Assembly (NCBI GenBank): GCA_903832005.1
Contig: CAIKZO010000123.1
Location: 1-64,000 of the forward strand
Length of the DNA: 64,000 nt
Direction of reading: 5' to 3'
DNA from: Enhydrobacter aerosaccus
Lineage (GTDB): Bacteria; Pseudomonadota; Alphaproteobacteria; Reyranellales; Reyranellaceae
The notes beneath the pieces were generated by a model that worked only from the letters and a program-made list of their open reading frames with translations, made no database searches and was not told the DNA's origin. The position numbers were made by a program, and so were the translations under genes. Below are positions 41,834 through 52,768 of this stretch, in pieces. Position 1 is the first letter of the stretch. Each line of letters opens with the position of its first letter.

Positions 41834-42589
41834 CTAGCGATAGGCGCCGTTGCTGCCCGAGGAATAGTTGCTGGCCGAGCGCGACTGGTTGCGGTCATAG
41901 CCCACCGGTTCGCACCAGTTGAGGCGTTGCAGCGGCACATGCTGGGCATTGGCCACCATCGCAACGGCGTCATGGTCGATGCAGCGCGCGGCGGCGGCAC
42001 TGTAGACCGGCGCCATCAGCCCGGCCTGGTCGTGGCCGGCGCCGAGCACATGGCCGAACTCGTGCATCACCACCCCCGCGAGGTCGCGGCCGCCGATACG
42101 GTCGCCGATCACATAGACGAAGCCGTCATGGCCGTTGCCCACGGTGACGGCTAGCGCGTGCGTGCCCTCGCCGTGCTGGGCGATCGGGTGGCGACTGTCG
42201 ACCAGCGCCACGATCCAGCCGCCGTTGCTGCGCAGCCGCGCAATGTCGGCCGAGCTGGTGTTCTCGGGCAGCACGTGGGCGCGGAACTGGACGTAGCCGT
42301 TCAGCACATAGTTCCACTGCCGCATTGCCGCCACGATTGCCTTGCGCTGGGCATCCGGGAAGTCGTTGTCGACATAGAGCGTGACGGTGCGGCCGCTCGC
42401 GGCCGGCTGCGCATGGTCGGTATATTGGTAAGGGACTGGAGCCGCGCGGCCGTAGCCGCTGGCGGTGCGGTCATCCTGGCCGTAGGGGCTGGCGGCATAG
42501 GCCGACATGGCGAAGGCCGCGACGATAAGAGCAAGACCGCTTGCGAGAAGGATTGCAATCACACGTGCCAGGCGCACCGCATTCTCCAC
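41834..42589 (-). CDS. Secreted matrixin-like zinc metalloprotease
   Basis: A 251-residue exported metzincin. A signal sequence or anchor (about residues 8-32, ending AYAA) precedes a protease domain. The zinc motif HEFGHVLGAGHD has all three ligands (His176, His180, His186) and the catalytic Glu177, and the Met-turn GLMAP has Met192. These features define the matrixin/astacin-like clan. No inhibitory propeptide cysteine switch is obvious. It probably degrades extracellular or periplasmic protein. It stands alone between the RraA pair and the Bug/TauD pair. Confidence 0.88.
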   Translation of the reverse strand: MENAVRLARVIAILLASGLALIVAAFAMSAYAASPYGQDDRTASGYGRAAPVPYQYTDHAQPAASGRTVTLYVDNDFPDAQRKAIVAAMRQWNYVLNGYVQFRAHVLPENTSSADIARLRSNGGWIVALVDSRHPIAQHGEGTHALAVTVGNGHDGFVYVIGDRIGGRDLAGVVMHEFGHVLGAGHDQAGLMAPVYSAAAARCIDHDAVAMVANAQHVPLQRLNWCEPVGYDRNQSRSASNYSSGSNGAYR

Positions 42590-42694
42590 TTGGAGCGGCG
42601 GCGCGGAGGTGGGTCCCCGAGGCGGCGCTCTAAACGAACCTACGCCCTGTGGAGTTGCACCATCCCCGGGGCGAGTTCCGATAATTTCGTGCCT

Positions 42695-43660
42695 TCATTC
42701 GACCATCATTCCGGCCTCGCGCACGATCGGTGCGTAGCGCGCGCGCTCGGCCTGGATAAAGTCCGCGAACTCTTGCGGTGTGCTGGCGACTACTTCGCCG
42801 CCCTGTTGGGCGACGACCCCCGTCACGGCACTGGTGTGCGCGGCCTTGACGACCGCTGCGCTGAGTTTCTCGAGGATCTGGGTCGGCATGCCCTTCGGGC
42901 CAACGAGGCCGTACCAGGCAACCGACTGGTATCCGGGCACTCCTGCCTCGTCAACCGTCGGAACGTCGCGATAACTCGCACTGCGCTGTTTAGAGGAAAC
43001 CGCCAGCGCCCTCACCTGCCCCGACGTCACCTGCGAAGGCGTGGTCGGCTGGATGATCATCATGTCGACGTTGCCCGCGATCAGGTCCTGCAGCGCGGGG
43101 TTGCCGCCCTTGTAGGGAACGTGGGTCATCGTGAGACCGGCCATGTGCGTGAACAGCGCGCCGGCGAAGTGCTGCGAGGAGCCATTGCCGCCCGAGGCAT
43201 AGGTCATCGGCGGGTTGGCCTTCTTCGCCAGCGCCAGCAACTCAGCCAACGTCTTGGCCGGGACCTTCGGGTTCACCATCACGAGCTGCGGGAAGGTGGC
43301 GATCAGGCTGATCGGCGTGAAGTCCTTGTCCGAATCGAACGGCAGGCGCTGGTAGACTAGCGGGTTGGTTGCATGGCCCATCGCCACCAGTTCGAGCGTG
43401 TAGCCGTCACCCGGCGACTTCGCGACGATCTCGCCTGCGATCACGCCATTGGCGCCGGTGCGATTGTCACTGATGACCGGCTGGCCCCAGGCCTCGGTCA
43501 ACTGCTGGCCGATGGCGCGTGCCAGCAGATCCGTCGTCCCGCCCGCCGCAAAGGGAATGATCATGCGGATCGGCTTGTCGAGGAATTGCTGGGCGCGCGC
43601 GCCGAACGACAACGGCAGCATCGCCGGCGCGGCCAGCAGCGCCCGTCGTGACAAGGTCAT
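42695..43660 (-). CDS. Bug-family (TctC) solute-binding protein 2
   Basis: A 321-residue periplasmic binding protein. The start MTLSRRALL has a twin-arginine-like pair, the signal ends near GARAQ, and the family signature IIPFAAGGTTDLLARAIG follows, with YKGGNPALQDLIAGNVD later. The ATG at 43660 overlaps the TauD stop by four bases (ATGA), so ligand binding and the 2-oxoglutarate-dependent oxygenase are translationally coupled. The ligand may be the oxygenase substrate. No TctAB genes are nearby. Confidence 0.9.
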   Translation of the reverse strand: MTLSRRALLAAPAMLPLSFGARAQQFLDKPIRMIIPFAAGGTTDLLARAIGQQLTEAWGQPVISDNRTGANGVIAGEIVAKSPGDGYTLELVAMGHATNPLVYQRLPFDSDKDFTPISLIATFPQLVMVNPKVPAKTLAELLALAKKANPPMTYASGGNGSSQHFAGALFTHMAGLTMTHVPYKGGNPALQDLIAGNVDMMIIQPTTPSQVTSGQVRALAVSSKQRSASYRDVPTVDEAGVPGYQSVAWYGLVGPKGMPTQILEKLSAAVVKAAHTSAVTGVVAQQGGEVVASTPQEFADFIQAERARYAPIVREAGMMVE

Positions 43661-44508
43661 TGCAGGTAATAGCCCGACGGCGTTCCCCTCACGGTCGTGC
43701 GCTCGAGATGGCGGATCTCGCCGTCCTGATAATCGCCGAGCGCGATGTGCATGGTGCAGCGGTTGTCCCACAGGATGATGTCGTCGGTCTGCCACTGGTG
43801 GCGATAGACGAACTGCGGCCGCGTCGCATGCCGCACCAGATAGTCGATGATCGGCTTGCTCTCTTCCTCCGTCATATCGACCAGGCAAGAGACCTTCTCG
43901 CCGATATAGAGCGCCTTGCGCCCGGTCTCGGGATGTACCCGCACCAGCGGCTGCGCGATCGGCGGATTGAGCTTGGCCTGTTCCCTTCCGTGCTCGGCAT
44001 GGATGTCGAGCAACTTGCGCTTGCCGGTGTGGATGCCGTGCAGCGGCTCGATCATCTTCTTCATGCCGTCTGACAGCGCGTCGTACGCCGCGTACATGTT
44101 CGTGAACATCGTATCGCCACCGACCGGCGGGATGGTGATGCCGCGCAACAGCGAACCGAGCGACGGTTCTGTTGTGAACGACAGGTCGGAGTGCCAGAGC
44201 TGGCCGGTGTATTTCGACGCCGACGGCGAGCCGTCCTTCTCCGGGATGTTGGTCACCAGCAGCAGCTCGGGATAGTCGGGATGGCGATCGCGCGGCAGGC
44301 TGTCGTGCCGGTCGAGTTCGCCGAAGCGGCGGCTGAAGGCGATGTGCTGTTCCCGCGTGATCTTCTGCTTGCGGAACAGCAGGATGCCGCTCTCCAGGAA
44401 CGTCCGGTGGATCTGGTCGAATTCGGAGTTGCTGGGCGACTGTGCAAGGTCGACGCCCTGGATCTCGGCGCCGAGCGCATACGATAACGGTCTGACGGTG
44501 ATGGACAT
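43657..44508 (-). CDS. TauD/TfdA-family 2-oxoglutarate dioxygenase
   Basis: A 283-residue Fe(II)/2-oxoglutarate enzyme that hydroxylates its substrate, often with release of sulfite or an acid side chain. The iron ligands are His106 and Asp108 (WHSD) and His254 (MHIALGD), and Arg270 should bind 2-oxoglutarate. TauD acts on taurine and TfdA on 2,4-D; the substrate here is unknown. The ATG at 44508 gives the normal family length. It is divergent from the RND efflux genes, 121 bases away, and coupled to the Bug gene downstream. Confidence 0.9.
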   Translation of the reverse strand: MSITVRPLSYALGAEIQGVDLAQSPSNSEFDQIHRTFLESGILLFRKQKITREQHIAFSRRFGELDRHDSLPRDRHPDYPELLLVTNIPEKDGSPSASKYTGQLWHSDLSFTTEPSLGSLLRGITIPPVGGDTMFTNMYAAYDALSDGMKKMIEPLHGIHTGKRKLLDIHAEHGREQAKLNPPIAQPLVRVHPETGRKALYIGEKVSCLVDMTEEESKPIIDYLVRHATRPQFVYRHQWQTDDIILWDNRCTMHIALGDYQDGEIRHLERTTVRGTPSGYYLQ

Positions 44509-44542
44509 GGCGCCATCATGCGCCGATTTGACCCCGTCCTCC

Positions 44543-44616
44543 AATACGAACGTATTAGTTCCGCGCGTTTGATCGGCCCGCGGAATCAAGGGAAGATCGT
44601 CCGACGACGTACGATC
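44543..44616 (+). promoter_or_regulatory. Operator-like palindromes upstream of the RND efflux operon
   Basis: Two inverted repeats lie in the gap between the TauD and RND-adaptor genes. The first is AATACG-AA-CGTATT (44543-44556), a 14-base palindrome like many TetR-family operators. The second has arms GATCGT (44595-44600) and ACGATC (44611-44616). RND pumps are usually repressed by a TetR-type protein, but no such gene is adjacent, so the regulator would be encoded elsewhere. Confidence 0.5.
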
Positions 44617-44629
44617 TCGCGAGGGAACC

Positions 44630-45793
44630 ATGCCGAACACCATTTCTCGGGGGCGCTGGATCGCCGGTGCGGGGGCGATTGCCGTCGTGGGCGTCCTCGC
44701 TATCGCCTGGTTCACGCATAAGGGTTCGGGCCCGACGCCGGCAACCGCCGCTGCCCCGCCTCGCCCCGCAGTCGGCGTGCACCTCGCGGCCAAGCGCGGC
44801 GTGAACGAGTCGTTTTCCTTCGTCGGCCGCATCAAGGCGGTGAACAAGGTCGATGTGCGCGCGCGCATCGAGGGATTCCTCGACAAGGTGCTGTTTCGCG
44901 AGGGCCAGGAGGTCAAGACGGGCGACCTGCTCTATCAGATCGAGAAGGTGCAATTCCAGGCACAGGTCGACCAGGCGAAGGCCAACGTTGCCGTCGCCGA
45001 AGCGGTCGAGACCAATGCGCGGCTCGAATACGGCCGCAACTCCGAACTCTCCAAGAAGCAGTACAGCCCGCAATCGCAGGTCGACGCCAACAAGGCCACG
45101 CTCGACACGTCGGTCGGCAGGATCATGCAGACCAAGGCCGCGCTGACCCAAGCCGAAGTCAACCTCGAGTACACCGATATCCGCTCGCCGATCGACGGGC
45201 GGATCGGCCGGACCGCCTATACCGTCGGCAACCTGGTGAACCCGGCGAGCGGCGTGCTGGCGACCATCGTCAGCCAGGATCCGATCTACGTACTGTTCCC
45301 GGTGAGCGTGCGCGATCTCGAGACGATCCGCGAGGCCCGCCGCACCGACGGCGGCCTGGCCAAGATCGACATCCGCATCAAGCTCTCGAACGGCCAGAAC
45401 TACGGCCACAACGGCGTGTGGAACCTGACCGACCCGCAGGTCGACCAGCAGACCGACAGCCTGATCATGCGCGCCACCATCCCCAATCCTGACGGCCTGC
45501 TGATCGACGGCCAGTTCGTGACCGCGTCGATCCGCGAGCGCAAGGAAGAGCCACGCCTGGTGATCCCGCAGTCGGCCCTGCAGGCCGACCAGTCGGGCTA
45601 CTACGCGCTGGTTGTGAACGCCCAGCACGTCGTCGAGGTGAAGCGGGTGCAGACCGGCGCCAACCTCGATGCCGACGTGATCGTGACGTCGGGCATCGCC
45701 GAAGGCGACAAGGTGATCGTCGACGGCATCCAGAAAGTACGGCCGGGCCAGGCCGTGCAAGAGACGGTGCTTCCCGCGGCTCCCGGCCGTTAA
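44630..45793 (+). CDS. RND efflux periplasmic adaptor subunit
   Basis: A 387-residue membrane-fusion protein of the AcrA/MexE family that bridges an RND pump and an outer-membrane channel. It has one N-terminal anchor helix (about residues 10-28), a lipoyl-like half-motif [20 protein letters not shown], a helical hairpin ([20 protein letters not shown]), and a second half [21 protein letters not shown]. The pump gene starts 10 bases after its stop. Confidence 0.92.
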   Translation: MPNTISRGRWIAGAGAIAVVGVLAIAWFTHKGSGPTPATAAAPPRPAVGVHLAAKRGVNESFSFVGRIKAVNKVDVRARIEGFLDKVLFREGQEVKTGDLLYQIEKVQFQAQVDQAKANVAVAEAVETNARLEYGRNSELSKKQYSPQSQVDANKATLDTSVGRIMQTKAALTQAEVNLEYTDIRSPIDGRIGRTAYTVGNLVNPASGVLATIVSQDPIYVLFPVSVRDLETIREARRTDGGLAKIDIRIKLSNGQNYGHNGVWNLTDPQVDQQTDSLIMRATIPNPDGLLIDGQFVTASIRERKEEPRLVIPQSALQADQSGYYALVVNAQHVVEVKRVQTGANLDADVIVTSGIAEGDKVIVDGIQKVRPGQAVQETVLPAAPGR

Positions 45794-45803
45794 GGAACAT
45801 GCC

Positions 45804-48800
45804 ATGATCTCGAGCCTCTTCATCGACAGGCCGCGGCTTGCCTTCGTCATATCGATCGTCATCACGCTCGCCGGCTTGATCGCGATCCTGTCGATCCCGG
45901 TCGCGCAGTTCCCCGAGATCGTGCCGCCGCAGGTATCGCTCACCACGCTTTATCCCGGCGCCGATGCCGAGGTCGTCGAGGCGACCGTCGCCCAGCCGAT
46001 CGAGCAGCAGATCACCGGCGTCGACAATGCGCTCTACTACCAGTCGGCCAGCGGCGCCGACGGCAGCTACACGCTCACCGTCACTTTCGCTCTGGGCACC
46101 GACCCCGACATCAACACCGTTAATGTGCAGAACCGCGCCCAGCTCGCCACGCCGCTCCTGCCGGTGGAAGTGCAGCGCCAGGGCCTGGTCATCCGCAAGA
46201 AATCGGCGGCGCTGCTGCAGATCATCAACATCTATTCGCCCAAGAACACGCACGACGCGCTGTGGCTCAACAACTACGCCACCATCAACATCGTCGACGA
46301 ACTGGCGCGCATCCGCGGCGTGGGCCAGGCGACCCTGTTCGGCGCACTCGACTATTCGCTGCGCCTGTGGATCGACCCGGATCGCCTCACCGCGCTCAAC
46401 CTCACGCCGGCCGACGTGGTGACCGCCGTCCAGGGCCAGAACGTGCAGGCAGCCCTTGGCCGTATCGGTTCGGCGCCGGTGCCGAACTCGCAGCAGCTGC
46501 AGCTCACCATCAAGACCCTGGGCCGTCTCACGACGGCGGAGCAGTTCGGCAACATCATCGTGCGCGCCAATCCCGACGGCTCGGTGGTGCGCGTGAAGGA
46601 CGTGGCGCGCGCCGATCTCGGCGCCAAGTCGCAGGAACGCTACAGCCGCTACAACGGCGCCCCGGCGGGTGCCATCGGCATCTACCAGTCGCCCGGCGCC
46701 AATGCCGTCGACGTCGCGCGCCAGGTGCGCACGACGATGGAGACGCTGAAGGAGCGCTTCCCCGACGACGTGGCCTACGACACGTTCTACGACGCCACCG
46801 TGTTCGTGACCTCGACCATCGAAGAGGTGGTGCGCACCCTGGTCATCGCCTTCGTGCTGGTCGGCATCGTGGTCTTCCTGTTCCTGGGCAAGCTGCGCAC
46901 GACCATCATTCCGCTGGTCGCCGTGCCGGTGTCGATCGTCGGCGCCTTCGCGGTGCTGCTGGCGGCCGGCTACTCCGCCAACACCGTGTCGCTGCTGGCG
47001 CTGGTGCTGGCGATCGGCATCGTGGTCGACGATGCGATCGTGGTGATCGAAAACGTCGAGCGCGTGATCGAGGAGGAACCCGACCTCTCGATCCCCGACG
47101 CGACCAAGAAGGCGATGCGCGAGATCACCGGGCCGATCCTCGCGATCACCCTGGTGCTGCTGTCGGTGTTCGTGCCGGTGGCCTTCATTCCCGGCATCAG
47201 CGGCCAGCTGTTCCGCCAGTTTGCCGTCGCGGTCTCTGCGTCGATGATCATCTCGGCGATCAATGCGCTGACCCTGAGCCCCGCCCTGTGCTCGGTGCTG
47301 TTGAAGCGCGGCGACGGCGCGCATCGCGGGCCGATGGCCTACGTCCTGCGCGGCATCGACTGGGTGCGCGACGGCTATGGATCGATCGTGAGCCGCCTGG
47401 TGCGCGTGGCGATCCTCTCCGTCGTCCTCGTGGCGGGCGTCGCCGTCGCCACGCTCGGCGTCTTCAAGGCAACGCCGCAGGGCTTCCTGCCGTCGGAAGA
47501 CCAGGGCGTGTTCTTCGCCGCCATGCGCCTGCCCGAGGGCGCCTCGCTCAATCGCACGGAAGCCATCGCCGCGCAGGTCGAGAACATCGTCCGGCCGATC
47601 CCGGGCGTTCAGGGCATGCTGTCGGTCGTCGGCCTCAACTTCATCGACTACGTGGCCTCATCCAACCAGGCTTTCTTCGTGATCCGGCTGAAGCCGTACG
47701 AGCAGCGGACGGATCCCGCGCAATCGGCGGACGCGATCATCACGAAACTGCGGCCTCTGTTGGGTGCGCTTCAGGGAGCCGTGGTGTTCCCGTTCAACCT
47801 GCCGCCCGTGCTCGGTCTCGGCAGCACCGGCGGCTTCCAGTATGCGCTCGAGGGATTGCAGGGCCAGTCGCCCACCGATCTCGCGGCGACCATGCGCGGC
47901 CTGCTGGTGGCGGCCAACCAGCAGCCCGAGCTCGCCGGCGTGTTCAGCACCTTCGCGGCCGACACGCCACAGATCTATCTCGATATCGACCGCGACAAGG
48001 CACAGGTGCTGGGCGTCAAGATCGCCGACATCTTCAATGCCCTGCAGTCGACCTTGGGCGGCTTCTACATCAACGACTTCAACCTGTTCGGCCGCACCTG
48101 GCAGGTCAACGTCCAGGCCGAGGGCCCGAACCGCGACGCCGTCGACGACATCTATCGCGTCTATGTGCGCGGCGCGGGCGGCGCGATGGTGCCGATCCGC
48201 GCACTCGCCCAAGCGCAGCTGGTGCAGGGACCGCAGGCGGTGATCCGCTACAACGGACACCGCGCCACGATCATCAACGGCGCACCCAAGCCCGGCTACA
48301 GTTCGGGCCAGGCGCTCGATGCGATGGAGCGCATTTCAAAGACGACCCTGCCGGCCGGCTACAGCTACGAGTGGACGGGCACCGCGCTGCAGGAGAAGGC
48401 CGCCAGCGGCCAGACCGGCATCGTGCTGGGGCTGGCGATCCTGTTCGCCTACCTCTTCCTCGTGGCGCTCTACGAGAGCTGGAACATCCCGATCCCGGTG
48501 CTGCTGTCGGTGAGCGTGGCCGTGCTGGGTTCGATCGCCTCGGTCTGGTACGCGGGCCTCGCCTTCGACGTCTATGCCCAGATCGGCCTCGTCGTGCTGG
48601 TGGCGCTCGCCGCCAAGAACGGCATCCTGATCGTCGAGTTCGCGGCCCAGCAACGGGCCCAGGGCAAGCCGATCCTCGAGGCCGCGATTGCCGGCGCGTC
48701 GCTCCGCTTCCGGCCGGTGATGATGACCTCCTTCGCCTTCATCTTTGGCCTCGCCCCGCTGGTCGTCGCCGAGGGCGCGGGCGCGCTCAGCCGCAGAGCG

Positions 48801-48938
48801 GTCGGCACGCCGGTTTTCGGCGGCATGATTGTCGCGGCCCTGGTCGGCATCTTCGTGATCCCGATGCTTTACGTGGTATTCCAATGGCTGCGCGAGCGTG
48901 CAGGAGGAAGCCATGGCAGTCGTAGAGACCGAACGTAA
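45804..48938 (+). CDS. RND multidrug efflux permease (HAE1/AcrB type)
   Basis: A 1044-residue inner-membrane proton-driven exporter with twelve helices and two large periplasmic domains. The start [19 protein letters not shown] and motif [14 protein letters not shown] are typical. The helix-4 proton-relay pair of aspartates is in [16 protein letters not shown], and the conserved lysine helix is in [18 protein letters not shown]. Length equals AcrB/MexF. It pairs with the adaptor upstream. The last 26 bases overlap the crotonase gene. The outer-membrane channel may be the one on the opposite strand at 49710-51173. Confidence 0.94.
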   Translation: MISSLFIDRPRLAFVISIVITLAGLIAILSIPVAQFPEIVPPQVSLTTLYPGADAEVVEATVAQPIEQQITGVDNALYYQSASGADGSYTLTVTFALGTDPDINTVNVQNRAQLATPLLPVEVQRQGLVIRKKSAALLQIINIYSPKNTHDALWLNNYATINIVDELARIRGVGQATLFGALDYSLRLWIDPDRLTALNLTPADVVTAVQGQNVQAALGRIGSAPVPNSQQLQLTIKTLGRLTTAEQFGNIIVRANPDGSVVRVKDVARADLGAKSQERYSRYNGAPAGAIGIYQSPGANAVDVARQVRTTMETLKERFPDDVAYDTFYDATVFVTSTIEEVVRTLVIAFVLVGIVVFLFLGKLRTTIIPLVAVPVSIVGAFAVLLAAGYSANTVSLLALVLAIGIVVDDAIVVIENVERVIEEEPDLSIPDATKKAMREITGPILAITLVLLSVFVPVAFIPGISGQLFRQFAVAVSASMIISAINALTLSPALCSVLLKRGDGAHRGPMAYVLRGIDWVRDGYGSIVSRLVRVAILSVVLVAGVAVATLGVFKATPQGFLPSEDQGVFFAAMRLPEGASLNRTEAIAAQVENIVRPIPGVQGMLSVVGLNFIDYVASSNQAFFVIRLKPYEQRTDPAQSADAIITKLRPLLGALQGAVVFPFNLPPVLGLGSTGGFQYALEGLQGQSPTDLAATMRGLLVAANQQPELAGVFSTFAADTPQIYLDIDRDKAQVLGVKIADIFNALQSTLGGFYINDFNLFGRTWQVNVQAEGPNRDAVDDIYRVYVRGAGGAMVPIRALAQAQLVQGPQAVIRYNGHRATIINGAPKPGYSSGQALDAMERISKTTLPAGYSYEWTGTALQEKAASGQTGIVLGLAILFAYLFLVALYESWNIPIPVLLSVSVAVLGSIASVWYAGLAFDVYAQIGLVVLVALAAKNGILIVEFAAQQRAQGKPILEAAIAGASLRFRPVMMTSFAFIFGLAPLVVAEGAGALSRRAVGTPVFGGMIVAALVGIFVIPMLYVVFQWLRERAGGSHGSRRDRT

Positions 48939-49713
48939 GGGACAGGTATTCGTCATCCGGATGAACCGGCCGGAGCGCCTCAATGCGCTCAATACCGAGA
49001 TGCGCACCGAGTTGGCCAAGGCGTGGACGGACTTCCGTCACGACAAGGAACTCGAGGTCGCGATCTTTACCGGCACCGGCCGCGGGTTCTGCGCCGGCGA
49101 GGACATGAAGGAATCGCTCGAGAAGGGCAAAGCCGGCGGCGAGCGGCCGAAGATGGAAGACCCGTTCATGACCGGCGCGCTGGAGAAGCCCGTGATCGCC
49201 GCGATCAACGGCTTCGCCATGGGCGGCGGCTTCATGCTGGTCGAGCGCACCGATCTGCGCGTCGCAGTGAAGGAAGCCGTGTTCGAGGTCTCCGAGGCCA
49301 AGCGCTGGCTGCTGGGCGGCTACAACCATGGCCACATCGCCAACATGCCCTATCCGATCGCCATGGAGATGGCGCTGGGCTTCCGCTTCACCGCCGAGCG
49401 CTTCCACCAGATCGGCTTCGTGAACCGGCTGGTCGATGCCGATCAGCTGATGCCGACGGCGATGTCGATGGCCGAGCACCTGCTCACCCTGCCGCCTGCG
49501 TCGCGGGTCAACACGGTGCACATGATGCGCCAGATGCGGCCCGAGGCCAGCGACGACATGAAGGAACTGGCGGTCCGCCTGAACGATCACGGCGCCAAGA
49601 GCGATCTCATGGAATCGCGCGCGGCCTTCGCCGAGAAGCGCAAACCCAACTTCAAGGGCTGGAACGATCCCGAGGATCGCTACCGCCTGCCGCAACCGAA
49701 GAAGAAGGCCTAA
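48913..49713 (+). CDS. Enoyl-CoA hydratase/isomerase (crotonase) family protein
   Basis: A 266-residue crotonase-fold enzyme acting on an acyl-CoA thioester. The oxyanion-hole segments are [10 protein letters not shown] and [13 protein letters not shown]. One expected glutamate position for hydratase activity reads differently ([14 protein letters not shown]), so the exact reaction is unclear. The ATG at 48913 has CAGGAGGAAG before it, which lies inside the pump gene, so the two genes overlap by 26 bases. A metabolic gene embedded at the end of an efflux operon is unusual. Its stop overlaps the convergent OprM-type stop (CTAA). Confidence 0.88.
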   Translation: MAVVETERKGQVFVIRMNRPERLNALNTEMRTELAKAWTDFRHDKELEVAIFTGTGRGFCAGEDMKESLEKGKAGGERPKMEDPFMTGALEKPVIAAINGFAMGGGFMLVERTDLRVAVKEAVFEVSEAKRWLLGGYNHGHIANMPYPIAMEMALGFRFTAERFHQIGFVNRLVDADQLMPTAMSMAEHLLTLPPASRVNTVHMMRQMRPEASDDMKELAVRLNDHGAKSDLMESRAAFAEKRKPNFKGWNDPEDRYRLPQPKKKA

Positions 49714-51173
49714 CTCCAGCCGCCGCCCAGCGCCTTGTAGAGCGAGGCAAGGTTGGTCATCAGCGTCTGCCGGCTCTGCGCGAGCTGGTCCTGCGCGCTG
49801 AATAAATTCGCCTGGGCCGACAGCACGTTCACGTAGGTGACGAGGCCGGCCTGGTACTGCTGCAGCGACAGCGCGACCGAGGATTGGCCGAAGGTCACGG
49901 ACTGCTGAAGCGCCACCATGCGCTGCTGCTCGGTCGTGTAGCGGATCAGGGCGTCCTCGACGTCCTTTACCGCGCCCAGCACGGCCTTCTGGTAGGCGTA
50001 GTAGGCCTGCTGTGTCTCTTCTTCCTTCGACTTGATGTTGGCCCTGATCTGGCCGCCCTTGAAGAGCGGCCACGTGATCGCGCCGATGCCGACCTGACCA
50101 AAGTTGTTTCCCGAGATCAGCGTGCCCAGCATGTTGCCGGTGAAGGAGAGCGCGCCCAGCAGGTTGAACTTCGGATAGAGTTCGGCGATCGCCACGCCCT
50201 CCTGCGCCGTCGCGGCGGCAAGCTGGCGTTCGGCCGCGCGCACGTCGGGCCGCCGGCGCAACAGGTCCGACGGCAGGCCGACCGGCAGCTGCGGCGGCGC
50301 CTTGGGCAGCGGCTGGGCCGCGTCGAGTTCGGGGGCTAGCGCCTCGGGCTGCTCGGCCAGCAGCACTGCAATCGCGTGCTGCAGCACGCGGATCTGCGCC
50401 ACCTGCCCCGGGATTTGCGCGTTCGACGAGGCGAGCAAGGCCTGCTGCTGGTTGACGTCGAGTTCGGTGACGAAGCCCGCGGCGCGGCGCGCGTTGATCA
50501 GCGACAGCGCATCGGCCTGGCTCCTGGCCTCGCCGCGCAGGATGGCGAGCCGCGCCTGCGTCGCGCGGAGCGAGAGATAGTTCGCGGCGATCTCGGCCGT
50601 GAGCGACACTTCGCCGTCATGGACCTGCCATTGCGCCGCTTCGGTGCCGGCCTTCGCCGCCTCCACGCCACGCCGCACGCCGCCGAACACGTCGATCTCC
50701 CAACTCGCGTCGAAGCCCACGGAGTAGACGGTGATGTTCGTGTCGGTGGGCGCAGCCGACGAGGCGGCGGCGGCCGAGCCGACGGCCGAGCCACCGCCCA
50801 ACGACGACGCGAGGCTCGAGTTGGAATGGAACTTCACCGCCGAGCCCGTGGCGTTGACCTGCGGCAGGCCCTTGGCACCGGCCACGATTTCCTGCTGGCG
50901 CGACTCGCGCACCCGCGATGCCGCCGTCAGCAGATCTAGATTCGACTTCAGTGCGCGATCGATCAGGCTGTCGAGTTCCGGATCGTTCAGCACCGTCCAC
51001 CAGCGCGACAGATCGGCCTCGGTGGCGAGCGGCACGCTGACCGGCGCATCGGCGGCCGCGACGTGCGTGCCTTCGTAGCTCTCGGCGGTGAGCAGCTGCG
51101 GCTGCTTGTAGTTCGGGCCGACCGTGCAGGCGCCGGCGAGGCCCGCCAACAGGAGAGCGAGCGGCTTTCTCAC
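49710..51173 (-). CDS. Outer-membrane efflux lipoprotein (OprM/NodT type)
   Basis: A 487-residue outer-membrane channel lipoprotein. The signal peptide ends in the lipobox LAGAC (acylated Cys16), followed by the hallmark TVGPNYKQP. The two repeated halves carry the family motifs RWWTVLNDPELDSLIDRALKSN (broken here for length) and SDLLRRRPDVRAAERQLAAA. The start is GTG at 51173, overlapping the EmrB-type stop (GTGA). It probably serves the EmrAB-type pump of its own operon and possibly also the RND pump on the other strand. Confidence 0.92.
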   Translation of the reverse strand: MRKPLALLLAGLAGACTVGPNYKQPQLLTAESYEGTHVAAADAPVSVPLATEADLSRWWTVLNDPELDSLIDRALKSNLDLLTAASRVRESRQQEIVAGAKGLPQVNATGSAVKFHSNSSLASSLGGGSAVGSAAAASSAAPTDTNITVYSVGFDASWEIDVFGGVRRGVEAAKAGTEAAQWQVHDGEVSLTAEIAANYLSLRATQARLAILRGEARSQADALSLINARRAAGFVTELDVNQQQALLASSNAQIPGQVAQIRVLQHAIAVLLAEQPEALAPELDAAQPLPKAPPQLPVGLPSDLLRRRPDVRAAERQLAAATAQEGVAIAELYPKFNLLGALSFTGNMLGTLISGNNFGQVGIGAITWPLFKGGQIRANIKSKEEETQQAYYAYQKAVLGAVKDVEDALIRYTTEQQRMVALQQSVTFGQSSVALSLQQYQAGLVTYVNVLSAQANLFSAQDQLAQSRQTLMTNLASLYKALGGGWS

Positions 51174-52768
51174 AGGGCGGCCTCTCCGCCGCCGGCGCCC
51201 TTCCTGGGTTTTTGCATGAGGAAGACCAGCGGCAGGGTGAAGAAGACGATCAGCATCAGCGTGTGGAAGACGTCGATGTAGGACAGCATGGCCGCCTGCT
51301 GTCCCAGCGTGCGGTAGAGCTGCGCGACGGCGGCTTGGGCTGCATCCACTTGCGACAATCCCTGGTTCATCAGGGCGTGCGTCATGTTGTCGATGCCTGT
51401 GGCGTAGTTGGGATTGAGCGGATTGAGCGTTTCGACATATTGCGACTGATGGACCTGCTCGCGGCGCGCCAGCATGGTCTGCACCAGCGAGATGCCGAAC
51501 GTGCCGCCGAGATTGCGCGAGACATTCATCAGTGCCGAGGCCTGGTTATTCTCGCTGGGCGCGAGGCCGACATAGGCGGCATTGGTGATCGGCACGAACA
51601 GGAACGGCAGGCCGATCGACTGGATCATGCGCGCGACCGCGGCGTTGCCGAACGACATCTGCGTGTCGAGCGTGCTCATGTTCCACAGCGCAATGCCCTG
51701 GATTGCCAGCGCAAAGCCGATCAGCCAGCGTGGATCGACCTTGCCGGTGAGGTAACCGCTGATCGGCATGACCACCAGGGTGGCGAGGCCGCCCAGGGTG
51801 AGGGCGAGGCCCGCGTTGGTGGCGGTGTAGCCCAGCACCTCCTGCAGCAGCTGCGGGATGAACTGCGTGGTGCCGAAGATGATCACGCCCATCAGCAGCA
51901 TGAAGATGTTGGCGATCAGGAAATTGCGCTGACCGTAGAGGCGGATGCGCACGATCGGGTCGTTGCGCGTCCATTCCCACGGGATGAACACGAGCAGTGC
52001 CAGAAAGCTTGCGATCGCGAAGCCGGCGATCATCGGACTGGAGAACCAGTCCTCGCGCTGGCCGCGGTCGAGCGTCACTTCGAGACAGCCCAGGAAGATG
52101 GCGACCAGCAGGAAGCCCTGCCAGTCGATGCGCAGGCCCTTGGCTGCCAACTTCTTGCGCGCCTCGACCATCGCCTTGGGCTCGTCGACGAAGATGCTTA
52201 CGAGCACCAGCGACAGCACGCCGATCGGCAGGTTGATCAGAAAAACCCAGTGCCAGGAGTAATTATCGGTGATCCAGCCGCCCAGCGACGGCCCGAGGAT
52301 CGGCCCCACGATTACCACGACGCCATAGGCCGCAAAGGCCGCCCCTCGCTTCGCCGGCGGGAAGGTGTCGACCATCATCGACTGCTCGACCGGCGCCAGC
52401 CCGCCGCCGCCGATGCCCTGCAGGATGCGCGCGATCACCAGGAAGGCGAGGTTGGGTGCCATGCCGCAGAGCACGGAGGCGATCGTAAACAGCGCGACCG
52501 ACATCATGTAGTAGCGCTTGCGGCCGATCGCGTCGGCCAGCCACCCGCTGATCGGCACGACGATCGCGTTGGCCACGAGGAAGCTGGTGACCACCCAGGT
52601 CGCCTGGTCGTAGCTGGCCGCGAGACCGCCCGCGATATGCGCCAGTGCCACGTTGGCGATCGACGAATCGAGCACCACCATGAAGGTCGCGATCGAGATG
52701 ACGGCGATGATCGTCCAGGGATTGCGCTTGCCGGCAACTGACCGCTCTGGCGACCACGCGTCGGCCAT
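51170..52768 (-). CDS. DHA2-type MFS multidrug transporter (EmrB/QacA-like)
   Basis: A 532-residue inner-membrane exporter with about fourteen helices, the length and layout of EmrB. The start has VVLDSSIANVALAHIAG (motif D1 of the DHA2 group) and the loop GWLADAIGRKRYYM is motif A. LGPSLGGWI is motif C of drug antiporters. The ATG at 52768 overlaps the adaptor stop (ATGA). With the HlyD-type adaptor and the OprM-type channel it forms a complete tripartite pump. Confidence 0.93.
   Translation of the reverse strand: MADAWSPERSVAGKRNPWTIIAVISIATFMVVLDSSIANVALAHIAGGLAASYDQATWVVTSFLVANAIVVPISGWLADAIGRKRYYMMSVALFTIASVLCGMAPNLAFLVIARILQGIGGGGLAPVEQSMMVDTFPPAKRGAAFAAYGVVVIVGPILGPSLGGWITDNYSWHWVFLINLPIGVLSLVLVSIFVDEPKAMVEARKKLAAKGLRIDWQGFLLVAIFLGCLEVTLDRGQREDWFSSPMIAGFAIASFLALLVFIPWEWTRNDPIVRIRLYGQRNFLIANIFMLLMGVIIFGTTQFIPQLLQEVLGYTATNAGLALTLGGLATLVVMPISGYLTGKVDPRWLIGFALAIQGIALWNMSTLDTQMSFGNAAVARMIQSIGLPFLFVPITNAAYVGLAPSENNQASALMNVSRNLGGTFGISLVQTMLARREQVHQSQYVETLNPLNPNYATGIDNMTHALMNQGLSQVDAAQAAVAQLYRTLGQQAAMLSYIDVFHTLMLIVFFTLPLVFLMQKPRKGAGGGEAAL

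Noticed and set aside
46262..48925. An 887-codon frame inside the RND pump gene
   Set aside because: The real frame gives a complete 1044-residue AcrB-type protein with all motifs, and this frame is Arg/Gly-rich with no family pattern.
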